Numbered from the stretch's first letter, positions 7,578 through 16,410 are shown. The stretch: DNA of 64,000 nt from Armatimonadota bacterium (GCA_036504095.1 DASXVS010000071.1:186001-250000), one strand, 5' to 3'. Translations and numbers: made by a program. Notes: a model not told the origin generated them from the letters alone.

Positions 7578-8998
7578 CACAGCGGACCCAGGTGGCCGAA
7601 AGTGGCGACCGAGAAGACCAGCGCGACCGTGTTGTTGATGCCGTGGAGGATCCAGCACGCAGTCAGCGAGCCGGAGCGGCGGTACAGCACGCAGAGGCCG
7701 ATTCCGATGCACCAGATCGGCAGAAACCCGAGGGGGAGCTGGGGATGGAGCGCCGCGAATGCCGCCGAACTCAAGATGGCGCCGCCCCAGAATCCGAACG
7801 ATGATTGAAGCGCCCGGAACAGCAGCCCGCGGAAAAGGAGTTCCTCAACCCACGGTCCTACAACGCAAACCGTCAGGAAAAGCGGGACCAGGCTCCAACC
7901 GTGCGCGCCGGCGGCCATCCACTCCGCTGAGTTCATCGGCGTTTCGACGTTCGGGAATAGTCGTGCGCCCTGTGTTGAAACGACTCCGGCAAGAGCCAGA
8001 ACGGGCAGGAGGGCCAGGTAGCCGCTGATCGCATGGCCAACCGCTCCGCGGGGCGCCCAGCCGAGCGCGCTCAGCGCCGATCCATTCCGCTTAAGGGTCA
8101 AGTGGGCGAGGCCGGCTGCCACCGCTGCCCCAAGCGTGTAGACGGCCAGCAGCGCCGCGAAGGCAGCGCCTTCCCCGCCGGAATCGAGGTGCTTGCCCAT
8201 CAAGGACCGCATCGGATATCCCACCGCGTTCTGAGCGGCGATGCCGAGAAGGAACGCGGCGCCGAAGGACCATGCCGGCACATTCAGCCTCGGAAGGCGA
8301 TCGCACTGGGGCTGGGCGATAAAGAAGCCCAGGAAGACCAGCCCCACCATGAAGCCCAGCAGCGCCATCAACCCGAGGACGAGGTAGGTCGTTCGCATCG
8401 GCCGCGAAGACTCTTGCATTTCTCTGCCGACGCGCTGCGATTCGGCCGCGGTGGACGCCAGCGCCTGCAACGCGACGAATCGGGACCATCCCAGGTCTTT
8501 GGACCGTAACGCCGATTTGAACTGGATCAAGGTCTTCGCATCGGCCGGCCGCGGGATCGCCCCGTAGGCGGCCTGGGTGGCGAGCCATACATCGCGCCTG
8601 CCCGGCGGGATGTCAACGGGCGCCTGCATCACTTCCGCGGCACGCTTGCGGTCTCCGCGCAGCCATGCAACCGCCGCCAGGCTGCGCCGCGCCCGGGCCA
8701 TTCGGGGACTGCTCTTTACCGCGGCGCGGTAACACGCTTCGGCCTCGCGCCACTGCGATCCCTTTCCCGGTCGGCTCACAGTCGGGACCCCCAGCGCGCT
8801 GCGGGCGAGCAAGTCCCCCTTGAACACGGACGAAAGACCGCTGTCGCTTTTGTTGCTGCTTTGCCCAACCGAGCGGTAGGCAAGCGCACCGCCTATGAGG
8901 AAGATGGCGGCCAAAACGAACGCCAGCGCCGTCCTTCCCCGATGGGGATCGGACGGCGCTGCGAATACCACGGGTTCCGGCGGCTGCTCAGCGGTCAT
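7574..8998 (-). CDS. Membrane-embedded CPBP (Abi) family protease with N-terminal helical-repeat domain
   Basis: 474 aa. One membrane segment near residue 28-45 is followed by a soluble region of about 130 residues with TPR-like helix pairs (ACYRAAVKSSPRMARARRSL). The rest is a polytopic membrane domain. The CPBP (Rce1/Abi) motifs are present: VEELLFRGLLF near residue 390, AALHPQLPLGF, and HGINNT near the C terminus, giving the Glu-Glu/His/His/Asn catalytic set. It is probably an intramembrane protease; the substrate is unknown. Position next to YggT and SepF suggests an envelope or division context, by neighbourhood only. Confidence 0.85.
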   Translation of the reverse strand: MTAEQPPEPVVFAAPSDPHRGRTALAFVLAAIFLIGGALAYRSVGQSSNKSDSGLSSVFKGDLLARSALGVPTVSRPGKGSQWREAEACYRAAVKSSPRMARARRSLAAVAWLRGDRKRAAEVMQAPVDIPPGRRDVWLATQAAYGAIPRPADAKTLIQFKSALRSKDLGWSRFVALQALASTAAESQRVGREMQESSRPMRTTYLVLGLMALLGFMVGLVFLGFFIAQPQCDRLPRLNVPAWSFGAAFLLGIAAQNAVGYPMRSLMGKHLDSGGEGAAFAALLAVYTLGAAVAAGLAHLTLKRNGSALSALGWAPRGAVGHAISGYLALLPVLALAGVVSTQGARLFPNVETPMNSAEWMAAGAHGWSLVPLFLTVCVVGPWVEELLFRGLLFRALQSSFGFWGGAILSSAAFAALHPQLPLGFLPIWCIGIGLCVLYRRSGSLTACWILHGINNTVALVFSVATFGHLGPLW

Positions 8999-9031
8999 CG
9001 TAATGAGATTGTGTGATCGCGCCGCGCGCGA

Positions 9032-9331
9032 TCAGAACGGCAGTCTCTGAACCCACCCCTGCACCAGCCCCAGGATGAGGAAGGCGATGATGGCGGAAAA
9101 ATCGATACCGGTATTCCGTTGATATGGGTCGATCACCCCGCGGATGGGATGAAGGATGGTGTAGGCTACGCTCTCAATCCATCGCACCACCGGGTTGTCG
9201 AGGTCGAATCGCGGCGCCGATCTGGACGATTGCTGCCAGAAGCGCAGCCAACTCAAGATAATGTACACAAACAGGATGAGTTGCAGGGCCCCAAGCGCCC
9301 AACCCAGTACAAACGCAACAGGATGCATCAA
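9032..9331 (-). CDS. YggT family membrane protein
   Basis: 99 aa with two hydrophobic segments and the family motif VVRWIESVAYTILHPIRGVIDP. YggT/YlmG proteins are small inner-membrane proteins usually encoded beside sepF and linked to division or osmotic tolerance. It lies 6 nt downstream of sepF on the same strand. Confidence 0.9.
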   Translation of the reverse strand: MMHPVAFVLGWALGALQLILFVYIILSWLRFWQQSSRSAPRFDLDNPVVRWIESVAYTILHPIRGVIDPYQRNTGIDFSAIIAFLILGLVQGWVQRLPF

Positions 9332-9337
9332 CCCTCC

Positions 9338-9793
9338 CTATCGGCCTTCGTATGCCCCGTAGGCCGACGCAGGCTCTGAATCATCTACCACAATGGCGGT
9401 ATTGGCCGGCGTAAACAGGAAGACCTTCTCGCCCACCTTCTCATAGAACCCGTCGAGAGCGTAAGTGACTCCACTGATAAAATCGATGCCCCGACGGGCA
9501 ACGTCCTCGTCGGTCCGCTCGAAGTTCACCACAACGGCGCGGCGTTCCTTCAATCGGTCGGCTGCCGCCTGCGCATCCTGCATTGAGCGGAACGAAAGCC
9601 GGGTGTAAATGGCATTGGCGCGACCGTGATCCATGCGCAGCACGGGCGCCTGTCGCGGCGCGGTGCGCGTCGCCACTCCGGCATCCGCCTCTTCCTCGTC
9701 CTCAAACTCGTCGTGAGAGAACATGCTCTTGAATTTTTCAATCCAGCCGCGGCGCTCGTATTCCTCTTCCTCAAGCATTTCCGTTCGATCCAT
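9338..9793 (-). CDS. sepF: Cell division protein SepF
   Basis: FtsZ-associated membrane anchor that also shapes FtsZ bundles. 151 aa. The short N-terminal helix (RRGWIEKFKSMF) is followed by an acidic linker and the SepF core: AIYTRLSFRSMQDAQAAAD, VVVNFERTDEDVARRGIDFISG, then TYALDGFYEKVGEKVFLFTP. The N-terminal amphipathic helix is preceded by a short acidic extension (MDRTEMLEEEEYE), so membrane binding may differ from that of B. subtilis SepF. It lies between YggS and YggT, the usual order. Confidence 0.93.
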   Translation of the reverse strand: MDRTEMLEEEEYERRGWIEKFKSMFSHDEFEDEEEADAGVATRTAPRQAPVLRMDHGRANAIYTRLSFRSMQDAQAAADRLKERRAVVVNFERTDEDVARRGIDFISGVTYALDGFYEKVGEKVFLFTPANTAIVVDDSEPASAYGAYEGR

Positions 9794-9838
9794 GATTGCC
9801 GTTTCCCCGGCCGTGGAGGCCGGTCCCTTCTGCGAGAT

Positions 9839-10516
9839 TTATGTATACCGCGAGCCGAAAATCGCGGTGCCGATTCTAACCATCGTCGAGCCTTCTTCGA
9901 TGGCTACCGCGAAGTCATTTGTCATCCCCATGCTGAGGGTCCTGACACTGTCATTATGTAGTGTTAGAATGTGTTTCCTCAGGTTTGCAAATGAATCTCG
10001 CACAGCTTTTTCATCAGATGTAAATGGCGCCATTCCCATTAGCCCACGCACGCTCAAATGCGCCATCTCACCGATCTCGCCAACGGCCTCCTGAACCCCA
10101 TCCGGGTTAAAACCTGTCTTCTCTTCTTCGTCGCAGAGTTTCACTTCCACCAGGACCGGCACTATGATTCCCCGGTCGCTGGCCACCGTATTCAGTTTTC
10201 TGGCCAGTCTCAGGCTGTCCACGCTCTGGATAAGGTCGAACGTCCCTATCGCCCTAGCCGCCTTGTTTCCCTGCAAATGGCCGATCAGGTGGCGCGTCAC
10301 GCCGTCCGGCCACTGGATATGAGGGAATTTGCCCTCCGCTTCGGGTACGTAGTTTTCGCCGATATGCCGCACGCCTGCGTCCAACGCCTCCTGGACTGCG
10401 GCGGCCGGCTGAAGTTTTGTCACGGCAACCAGCGTCACATCATCCGCGGAGCGCCCGCTCCGCTCCGCAGCGGCGGCTATTTGCTCTCGAATTCGTTTCA
10501 CGTTATCGGCAATCAA
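9839..10516 (-). CDS. Pyridoxal phosphate homeostasis protein (YggS/PLPBP family)
   Basis: 225 aa PLP-binding α/β-barrel protein with no known enzyme activity; it keeps free PLP low. Motifs: VTLVAVTKLQPA (PLP lysine), GVRHIGENYVPEA, HLIGHLQGNKA, IQSVDSLRLA, then LSMGMTNDFAVAIEEGSTMVRIGTAIFG. Length is typical. Gene order YggS-SepF-YggT matches the division-cluster arrangement of many bacteria. Start is the ATG at 10516. Confidence 0.93.
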   Translation of the reverse strand: MIADNVKRIREQIAAAAERSGRSADDVTLVAVTKLQPAAAVQEALDAGVRHIGENYVPEAEGKFPHIQWPDGVTRHLIGHLQGNKAARAIGTFDLIQSVDSLRLARKLNTVASDRGIIVPVLVEVKLCDEEEKTGFNPDGVQEAVGEIGEMAHLSVRGLMGMAPFTSDEKAVRDSFANLRKHILTLHNDSVRTLSMGMTNDFAVAIEEGSTMVRIGTAIFGSRYT

Positions 10517-10536
10517 ACCCGGCTCCCCACAGAAAA

Positions 10537-10612
10537 GGAAATGAGGAAGCGGGGTAACGAGGTAATGACCGGCCCCGTGAGTTTCCTCATTTCCTCATTT
10601 CGTCGTTTCCCA
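10537..10612. repeat. Inverted arms of octameric purine/pyrimidine repeats
   Basis: GGAAATGAGGAA (10537-10548) is the exact reverse complement of TTCCTCATTTCC (10583-10594), separated by 34 nt. The right arm is a tandem of 8-mers of TTTCCTCA type (10582 to about 10612). It fills the gap between the YggS start and the stop of the YqgF-like gene. It belongs to the same architectural class as the heptad elements elsewhere in the window. Confidence 0.65.
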
Positions 10613-10613
10613 G

Positions 10614-11045
10614 TCACCCCGTTCCCTGGGTTCCTGTCCGTTTTCCGGCCCAATACCGTTCGCCCAGAATAACCGCCGCGTAGTCATCCAGCGCCCTTGG
10701 CGGGGTGAACAATCCCTCGGGCAGGAATCTTGCCAGCCCTCGACGCGGGTGGTCTCGATAATAGCGCGCCCGAGAAAGCATCGTGGTCTCGTGTTCTTCC
10801 ACGAGCACCAGTAGGTGTTGGAGCGCCTTCTCCAGTTCCAGGCGGGCGTCACGCGAGCCCGTTCGATCCCCGATCACCACGGCGACCGGGCAATGGCGCG
10901 CCACGGTGTTCAGAACGGACGCTACGAGATCGCAGCGCGGTACGATGCATTGGTCCAGCACGGCGCCGGACTCGCAGACGGTCGCGACACCGCATTTGCT
11001 GAGGCCCGGATCCACCGCGACAACACACCCATCATTCATTTTCAC
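10614..11045 (-). CDS. RuvX/YqgF-like RNase H-fold protein
   Basis: 143 aa. It opens with VVAVDPGLSKCGVATV, the DPG nucleotide/metal site of the RNase H-like YqgF/RuvX fold, and ends with DDYAAVILGERY, matching the late acidic motif. A central GDRTGS also fits. The family includes Holliday-junction-resolvase-like and pre-rRNA nucleases, but this member is divergent, so the exact activity is uncertain. The start overlaps the 3' end of pgeF by 14 bp, implying co-transcription. Confidence 0.7.
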   Translation of the reverse strand: MKMNDGCVVAVDPGLSKCGVATVCESGAVLDQCIVPRCDLVASVLNTVARHCPVAVVIGDRTGSRDARLELEKALQHLLVLVEEHETTMLSRARYYRDHPRRGLARFLPEGLFTPPRALDDYAAVILGERYWAGKRTGTQGTG

Positions 11046-11844
11046 GGTCCGCCAGTCCTACTATGGCCGCGAAGCGCCCCGTGACGCCTTCGGCCCTAAG
11101 GGAGAAATACGCATCAACGAAACAGCTTGTACACGGCGCCGAGATGCTTACGTATTCGGGGTCCAGTCCCGCCGACGACAGGTCGGCGCGCGCGACCCGT
11201 GCGAGATTCAGGTAGCGCCGGCCCTCCTTATCCTCGCGGATCGCCCGTGGAATCGATGCAAATCCAGCCGCAACATCCGCGCCAACTTCGTAACAGCAGA
11301 CTCCGATGTGCGGTCCGATCGCTGCCTGTAGTGTCGCCGGGTCGGTGCCGTATTCGCGTCGCATGGCCTCAACAGTGTTTCTTAGTACGCCTGCTGCGAG
11401 GCCGCGCCACCCCCCGTGCGCCACTCCAACCGCCCGCCGAACAGGATCCAGGAATAGAACCGGCACGCAATCCGCCACGGTTACGGCGATGAAGATATCG
11501 GTGCGGTCGGTGATGAGGGCATCGGCTTCCGGCGGCGGGTCTCCCCGGCCTGGGAGGTCCCGCACGGTGACAACCGTGGCCCCGTGAACCTGCTTTGGGA
11601 AAACGCGGGGCCGGCTCATGTCGCCCAATGCCGCGCCCAACTTCGCGCGATTGGCAATCACCGCACCCGGAACGTCGCCGACGTTGTCGCCGAGGTTGAG
11701 ACTGTTGTACGGAGCGCGCGAGACACCGCCATCGCGCGTCGTGATGCCGTGGGGAACGCCCTCCCGCAGCCAGGATGCCCACTGCAGGAGCGAGACACCC
11801 GCCTTCTCCTGCACAGCGCAACCAAATGACAGTTCCAGGGCCAC
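11032..11844 (-). CDS. pgeF: Purine nucleoside phosphorylase / polyphenol oxidase family protein (YfiH/PgeF)
   Basis: 270 aa. Motifs of the COG1496 family: GVPHGITTRDGGVS, YNSLNLGDNVGD, VFPKQVHGATVV, EADALITDRTDI, VADCVPVLFLDP, VAHGGWRGLAAGVL and IGPHIGVCCYEVG. The conserved Cys and His zinc ligands are present (VADC, AHGGW, GVCCYE). Members are described as multicopper-oxidase-like and as broad purine nucleoside phosphorylases; cell-wall editing is reported in E. coli. It lies directly after the DUF3084 gene. Confidence 0.9.
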   Translation of the reverse strand: MALELSFGCAVQEKAGVSLLQWASWLREGVPHGITTRDGGVSRAPYNSLNLGDNVGDVPGAVIANRAKLGAALGDMSRPRVFPKQVHGATVVTVRDLPGRGDPPPEADALITDRTDIFIAVTVADCVPVLFLDPVRRAVGVAHGGWRGLAAGVLRNTVEAMRREYGTDPATLQAAIGPHIGVCCYEVGADVAAGFASIPRAIREDKEGRRYLNLARVARADLSSAGLDPEYVSISAPCTSCFVDAYFSLRAEGVTGRFAAIVGLADRENE

Positions 11845-11845
11845 G

Positions 11846-13198
11846 CTACCCGCCTCTCGTGTAACGCTGCACCTCGAACTTGAGCTCCAGTTCGTCCGAT
11901 GTCCAGGTCTCCTTGGCGGCCATGACTCGTACCGCGATCAATTGCTGCCCCTCGCGGCGCGCACGCATGATCTCGCTGAACACGTCCGGAAGCTGATAGG
12001 CGGGCAGCGAGCCGACGGACCCGTCCGCGGCCGGGATGAGACCGCTTTCAAGCGCCTTCGCCCGAACGTCTTTGAGCGCGCCGGTGAGCGCATTCATCAC
12101 GGCGGGCTTGCCGTCGGACGCTTTGATCTCCAGGGAGCCTATCACCTGGTTCCTGTCGAAGATGACGTGGTTTTCAAACAGCTCGAAGTCGACCGGGACC
12201 GTATCGCCGCCCATCGCGTTGGCCTTCGCCACAACCCGGACCACCGTCCCGCCGGGGGGCACGTTGGCGCCCGCGAGGCCCGCCGCTGCGAGGTCCATAC
12301 TCTTCTGGCCGCTGAGCCACACCTGCTTCGGACGCCCGTTCACGGCCTGGTATACCATCTTGGGGCGAACCGCCACAAACGGGTTGCCTTCATACTTCGA
12401 AGACTTGGCGCGCTGCTGCACCAGGCGGCCCGCATCGTTCAACAAGCGCCGGAGCGCCTCCCGCGCCTGGGTCAAGCTAACCCCGCGCGGAACCACGATT
12501 CGGCCCAGTTCATCCCCCTTGCGGGCCGCCACTTCCCCTTGAAGGGTGCGTGCAACGGCGGCGTTCGCCTGCTCTCCGGCCTGGTACATTCGGCTCAAGA
12601 CTCTGTAACCGTTCTTGAGCTGTTCCTGCTGAGCCCTCAGGGTCACTCTTGTCTGCTTCAGGCGATTGCTGGTCGTGGCCAGTTCCGTGGCAATCTGTTT
12701 CAGTGAAGCCTGGACGCTGGCCAACTGCGTTTTCGAGTCTGCGAGCTGCTTTTGCGCCGCGGTGCGTTCGGCCTGAGTTGCAGCGAGGTCCTTTTGCACT
12801 GAGGCAAGGCGTCGTGTTGCTTCCTTCACTCTGCCTTCGGCGGATGCGATGAGGGCCGTATTCCTGTTTACCTGGTCCTGCTTCGCCGCAATTTGCGCTT
12901 CCAGGTCGGTCTTCTGCTGCGCAAGCTGGGTCTCCAGGGCGCGCTTCTCCGCAACCGTCTGGTCCCAGTTCAGCAGCGCGCGCCGGATGCCGGCGTCGGC
13001 AGTCAGCAGAATGACGAACGACAACAACGCGATTACCGCGCCGGCCGATGTGATGATGACAATGGCCGTGTGCTTAGGGCGGAGACGCCCGATCGTCTTG
13101 CGCTTTTTGCCGAGCCGCCGGCCCCAGATGTCGGCGTAGTAAGCCGTAACCGCCGAGATGAACATCCAGGTTATGCAGATAATCGCAAGTCGTGTCAT
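11846..13198 (-). CDS. DUF3084 domain protein (membrane-anchored coiled coil)
   Basis: 450 aa with two N-terminal membrane helices (about residues 4-22 and 45-67), then a coiled coil of about 130 residues (EKRALETQLAQQKTDLEAQI and onward to about residue 205), then a globular C-terminal DUF3084 region with FAVRPKMVYQAV. The family is known from cyanobacteria, Deinococcus and relatives; its function is not established. Placement upstream of pgeF and downstream of the Lpt genes suggests an envelope role, which is inference. Confidence 0.8.
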   Translation of the reverse strand: MTRLAIICITWMFISAVTAYYADIWGRRLGKKRKTIGRLRPKHTAIVIITSAGAVIALLSFVILLTADAGIRRALLNWDQTVAEKRALETQLAQQKTDLEAQIAAKQDQVNRNTALIASAEGRVKEATRRLASVQKDLAATQAERTAAQKQLADSKTQLASVQASLKQIATELATTSNRLKQTRVTLRAQQEQLKNGYRVLSRMYQAGEQANAAVARTLQGEVAARKGDELGRIVVPRGVSLTQAREALRRLLNDAGRLVQQRAKSSKYEGNPFVAVRPKMVYQAVNGRPKQVWLSGQKSMDLAAAGLAGANVPPGGTVVRVVAKANAMGGDTVPVDFELFENHVIFDRNQVIGSLEIKASDGKPAVMNALTGALKDVRAKALESGLIPAADGSVGSLPAYQLPDVFSEIMRARREGQQLIAVRVMAAKETWTSDELELKFEVQRYTRGG

Positions 13199-13205
13199 AG
13201 TTGCG

Positions 13206-13330
13206 TGTTCCGAGTTCCGGGTTTCGAGTTCCGGGTTTCGAGTTCCGAGTTCCGGGTTTCGGGTTTCGAGTTCCGGGTTTCGAGTTCCTAGCCTTTGCCA
13301 GGTCGAAACTCGATACCGGGAACCCGGTGC
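13206..13330. repeat. Heptanucleotide tandem repeat (AGTTCCG/GGTTTCG) with inverted partner
   Basis: Twelve consecutive 7-mers run from 13206 to 13289, alternating AGTTCCG and GGTTTCG with small variants. A shorter arm at about 13301-13330 (CGAAACTCGAT, CCGGGAACCCGG) is their reverse complement. It occupies the gap between the DUF3084 start and the LptF stop. Open frames here on the plus strand only reflect the period. Confidence 0.9.
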
Positions 13331-13337
13331 TAACCTC

Positions 13338-14429
13338 TCACTTCGGCGCCCTCACAAGCAGCGCCGTGCCGATTCCAATGCCCAGGAAATTCGCAAACCA
13401 GCTGGCAACGAACGGTGGCACCACACCCTTTGCCCCCAGGTTTCCGGTGTAATACCACACCACCCAGTACAGGAAAATGATCACGATGCTGAGGCCCAGT
13501 CCCAGCCCGCCGCTCGTACGATGCGGCCGCAGTCCCAGCGGCAAGCCAACCAGCGCGAAAACCACGCTGGCAAACGGCATCGCAAGCCTGTTCCACCACG
13601 CGACTTCGTATTCCGGCGTCTCCGCCCCCCGGCCGTCCCGATTCAGGCTGGCGATCTTTCTGATCAGCTGTGCCATGCTCATTTCGGCGGGCTTTTTGCC
13701 TTCCGCTTCAATCTCGGCGGCCGACTGCTGAATCGTGAGGTCCCACTCGGCGAATTCGGCCAGCGGTGAGCCTTTCGCATTCGGACCGACGTTCTGATAC
13801 CATCCGTCGATCAACTTCCAGTGGTTGTCCGTCTTGTGAACGGCCTTTTTCGCCCAGAGAACGCGTGTGGGCACTCCATTGCGATACTCATGGGCCGTCA
13901 CGTTTTCCAGAATGCCGGTTCGCGGAGTGAAAACGTCCGCCAGCACCATGCCAGAAACCTGATTGCCGGCATACTGCGGCAATTTCAGCGCTACGTGAGT
14001 CTGCTGGCTCACCTGCCCTTCGATCTGGTCCCGCAGCCTGTCCGACTGATCGATCGACCATGGGGCAACCTTCTCGTTCACCGCGATGGTCAGCGCCATG
14101 ACTGCCAGCGCGAGAACCACCACGGGTATCGCGAGGCGGTACAGGCTCACGCCGCCTGCATACATCGCCACGGTTTCACTGTCCCCGCTGAGCCGGCCGA
14201 ACCCCATGAGAGTCGCGAGCAGCATGCTCATCGGGAGCGTCATCACGACGATCGGCGGAAGCAGGAGGAGGAACAGCCTCACCAGCAGCGCAGGCTCCAC
14301 GCCCTGGAACGCCAGCTTCATGATGTCCTGAAGCGGCCGCCCGGCCACCAGGATGGTGACGAACGCCGCGACCCCGAAGACCATCGGCCCCAGCAGTTCC
14401 CGGAATATGTAGCGGTATGCGAGTTTCAT
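13338..14429 (-). CDS. lptF: LPS export permease of the LptF/LptG (YjgP/YjgQ) family
   Basis: 363 aa. Family features: MKLAYRYIFRELLGP, about six membrane segments, a periplasmic β-jellyroll-like domain (about residues 130-260, EYRNGVPTRVLWAKKA), and a C-terminal ARAF-like LPFASVVFALVGLPLGLRP. It forms the inner-membrane permease that, with LptB, extracts LPS. Only one such permease is seen in this window, so LptF versus LptG is not decided. Adjacent genes are LptB, LptA and LptC. Confidence 0.87.
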   Translation of the reverse strand: MKLAYRYIFRELLGPMVFGVAAFVTILVAGRPLQDIMKLAFQGVEPALLVRLFLLLLPPIVVMTLPMSMLLATLMGFGRLSGDSETVAMYAGGVSLYRLAIPVVVLALAVMALTIAVNEKVAPWSIDQSDRLRDQIEGQVSQQTHVALKLPQYAGNQVSGMVLADVFTPRTGILENVTAHEYRNGVPTRVLWAKKAVHKTDNHWKLIDGWYQNVGPNAKGSPLAEFAEWDLTIQQSAAEIEAEGKKPAEMSMAQLIRKIASLNRDGRGAETPEYEVAWWNRLAMPFASVVFALVGLPLGLRPHRTSGGLGLGLSIVIIFLYWVVWYYTGNLGAKGVVPPFVASWFANFLGIGIGTALLVRAPK

Positions 14430-14433
14430 TGGC

Positions 14434-14507
14434 AGGGCTGAGGGCTGAGGGCCGGGCTATTCATCGGCCGATCCCTCAGCCCACAGCCCTTGCACCTCAG
14501 CCCTACT
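14434..14507. repeat. Heptad repeat element with inverted arms (AGGGCTG / CCCTCAG)
   Basis: Left arm: AGGGCTG, AGGGCTG, AGGGCCG (14434-14454). Right arm: CCCTCAG, CCCACAG, CCCTTGC, ACCTCAG, CCCTACT (14473-14507). The arms are reverse complements around an 18-nt spacer. The element lies between the lptF start and the lptB stop. Confidence 0.8.
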
Positions 14508-14509
14508 CA

Positions 14510-15229
14510 TCACATTTCAAACTGGTCTCCAAGGTAGAACTTCCTGGCGATGGGGTCGTTGACCAGATCGTCCGACGACCCGGAGGTCACGATCTTGCCG
14601 GTCGACATGATATAGCTGCGGTCCGTGATCGCCAGCGTCTCGCGGACGTTGTGATCCGTTATCAGGACGCCGATGCCGCGGTCCTTCAGCGTGCGCACGT
14701 GTTCTTGAATGCTTTGAATGGCAAGCGGGTCGACGCCCGTGAACGGCTCATCCAGCAGGATGAACTTCGGGTCCGTCGCCAGTGAGCGCGCGATTTCCAG
14801 TCGCCGCCGCTCCCCTCCGGAAAGCGACTGGGCGGACTGATGCGCCTTCGTGGCTATCTCGAACTCCTCCATCAGATCCACAAGCCGCTTCCGCCGAACG
14901 GCGGCCGTCAGCGGCATCATTTCCAGAACAAGATTGATGTTCTGCTCCACAGTCAACTTGCGGAACACGCTTGGTTCCTGTGCCAGGTAGCCGATCCCCA
15001 TCCGCGCTCGCCTGTACATGGGCAGTCGCGTGATCTCCATATCGTCCAGCATCACCGTGCCGGTCTGCGGCTTCACGAGCCCCACGACCATATAGAACGA
15101 CGTCGTCTTGCCGGCGCCGTTCGGCCCGAGCAAACCCACTACCTCGCCCTGCTTCACGTGGAAGGAAACGCCATCCACAACGTTGCGGCCGTGATACGCC
15201 TTCACCAGGTTGTCGGTGGTTATCTCCAC
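14510..15229 (-). CDS. lptB: LPS export ABC transporter ATP-binding protein LptB
   Basis: 239 aa ABC ATPase powering LPS extraction from the inner membrane. Walker A GLLGPNGAGKTTSF (about residue 33), signature QSLSGGERRRLEIARSL, Walker B FILLDEPFTGVDPLA and switch His in LITDHNVRETL are all intact. Length and motifs fit LptB rather than a generic ABC protein. Its ATG overlaps the LptA stop by one base. Confidence 0.93.
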   Translation of the reverse strand: MEITTDNLVKAYHGRNVVDGVSFHVKQGEVVGLLGPNGAGKTTSFYMVVGLVKPQTGTVMLDDMEITRLPMYRRARMGIGYLAQEPSVFRKLTVEQNINLVLEMMPLTAAVRRKRLVDLMEEFEIATKAHQSAQSLSGGERRRLEIARSLATDPKFILLDEPFTGVDPLAIQSIQEHVRTLKDRGIGVLITDHNVRETLAITDRSYIMSTGKIVTSGSSDDLVNDPIARKFYLGDQFEM

Positions 15230-15831
15230 TACTTCGTTGTCTTCTTCGCAGCGGGCGCGGCCTTGGAGCTTGCCTCAATCGTCATCTGCGGGCCATTTGG
15301 GGCCCGATCCGCCACAATCTTCCCGGCCAACAGATCGATGGTCGCCGATCCCGCGTCGCGCCACGTCATTTTCCGGACAGGATCATCGGACGACACGGTC
15401 ACATGTCCGGTCAGCACCGCCTTGCCCTCGTAGCGGTCCCACGTGATCTTGTCCGAAGAGCCCTGGATCGTGCGTTTTTGCGCCGGGGCATTCGTCGCGC
15501 TGATGGCCTGTTTGGCGATAAACACCACGTGCCCCTCGGCTACGGCAGACGACAGATCATCTTTCCCCGTCGCCGGGTTGGGGCCCATCGTCAAGCGCAT
15601 CGTATCGGACGATATCTTCTGTCCATCCGGTGTCACAACGTTCACACCGCCGGACAGGAGGATGCTCTTCCCGCTGATGTCAACTTCGGAATGGTCCGCC
15701 AGAGCGGTGGCCGATCCGAGGTGCATGCCCTGGGCTTTGGCCTGCTTTGCCCCGTATACGCTCACCGCGCCGCAGGCGCCGAACACGAGCATCGAAGCGA
15801 CCAGCCGGCCGGCAATTGTCTTTTTCGTCAT
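15229..15831 (-). CDS. lptA: LptA/OstA-like periplasmic LPS transport protein
   Basis: About 200 aa with a signal peptide (MTKKTIAGRLVASMLVFGACG) and an OstA-type β-jellyroll: SEVDISGKSILLSGGVNVV, GQKISSDTMRL, ITWDRYEGKAVLTGHVTV. LptA bridges inner and outer membranes. The frame also has an upstream ATG at 15873 that overlaps the lptC stop (ATGA); the 15831 ATG is preferred because it begins the signal peptide and has GGAG upstream. Substrate assignment rests mainly on context with LptB and LptC. Confidence 0.8.
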   Translation of the reverse strand: MTKKTIAGRLVASMLVFGACGAVSVYGAKQAKAQGMHLGSATALADHSEVDISGKSILLSGGVNVVTPDGQKISSDTMRLTMGPNPATGKDDLSSAVAEGHVVFIAKQAISATNAPAQKRTIQGSSDKITWDRYEGKAVLTGHVTVSSDDPVRKMTWRDAGSATIDLLAGKIVADRAPNGPQMTIEASSKAAPAAKKTTK

Positions 15832-15869
15832 CTTTCGTGCCACTCCATACCCTGCGTGTCCGCCCTGGT

Positions 15870-16397
15870 TCATTCGGGCTTAACGGCCAAATGCACGTTG
15901 CCGTCCAGGTTAACCTTTGTTAACGGGGTCTTGCCCGTCACGCGGTCGGACGTCATGTACACCGGTTTGCGCTCATACCGCACCGATCCGGTCCCCTTAA
16001 ACGCCTTGGTGCCGGCGTTCCATGTCATACGGTCCACGCGAAACGAAGCCTTCGTCCGTACGGCGCGGGCGGTCAGTCCGCCCCACATGATCAAATCTTT
16101 CGCTTTCACATCCACGCGGGCATTCGGCGCCTCGATCACCACGTCGGGCGTCCCCTCATGATAGAGCGTCACGCGCGTGTGCGTTAGGGTCGCGTCTGCC
16201 GTTGCGGCGCTTTGGGTCGATTTCAGCGTTCGGATGGAGTAGAGTTTGCGCCCCTTTGCGTCGCTGCCGATCAGTTCCAGGCCTTTCGCCAGTCCGGTGA
16301 CCGTTGGCAGGACCTCAGGCTTGAGGGTTGGTCTTGGGGCGGTCTTCGGCCCGCCGCACCCGCACATGCCGGCACAGCTCGCCAAAGCGATCCGCAT
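15870..16397 (-). CDS. lptC: LptC-like LPS export lipoprotein
   Basis: About 175 aa with a short hydrophobic N terminus ending in Cys-rich GMCGCGG, suggesting a lipobox, and an OstA/LptC-like β-rich body: TRVTLYHEGTPDVVIEAPNA, VDVKAKDLIMWGG, and MTSDRVTGKTPLTKVN. LptC hands LPS from LptB2FG to LptA. An upstream ATG at 16433 would overlap the glycosyltransferase gene; 16397 fits the signal better. The sequence is divergent, so the call rests on fold hints plus position in the lpt run. Confidence 0.7.
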   Translation of the reverse strand: MRIALASCAGMCGCGGPKTAPRPTLKPEVLPTVTGLAKGLELIGSDAKGRKLYSIRTLKSTQSAATADATLTHTRVTLYHEGTPDVVIEAPNARVDVKAKDLIMWGGLTARAVRTKASFRVDRMTWNAGTKAFKGTGSVRYERKPVYMTSDRVTGKTPLTKVNLDGNVHLAVKPE

Positions 16398-16410
16398 CGC
16401 CCAACCCCGG

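Noticed and set aside
11618-12706. 362-residue plus-strand open frame over the DUF3084 gene
   Set aside because: Antisense of a real coiled-coil gene; low-complexity His/Arg-rich translation with no family motif and no ribosome-binding site.
13206-13289. Heptad array considered as a CRISPR array
   Set aside because: Unit is 7 bp with no spacers and no cas genes.
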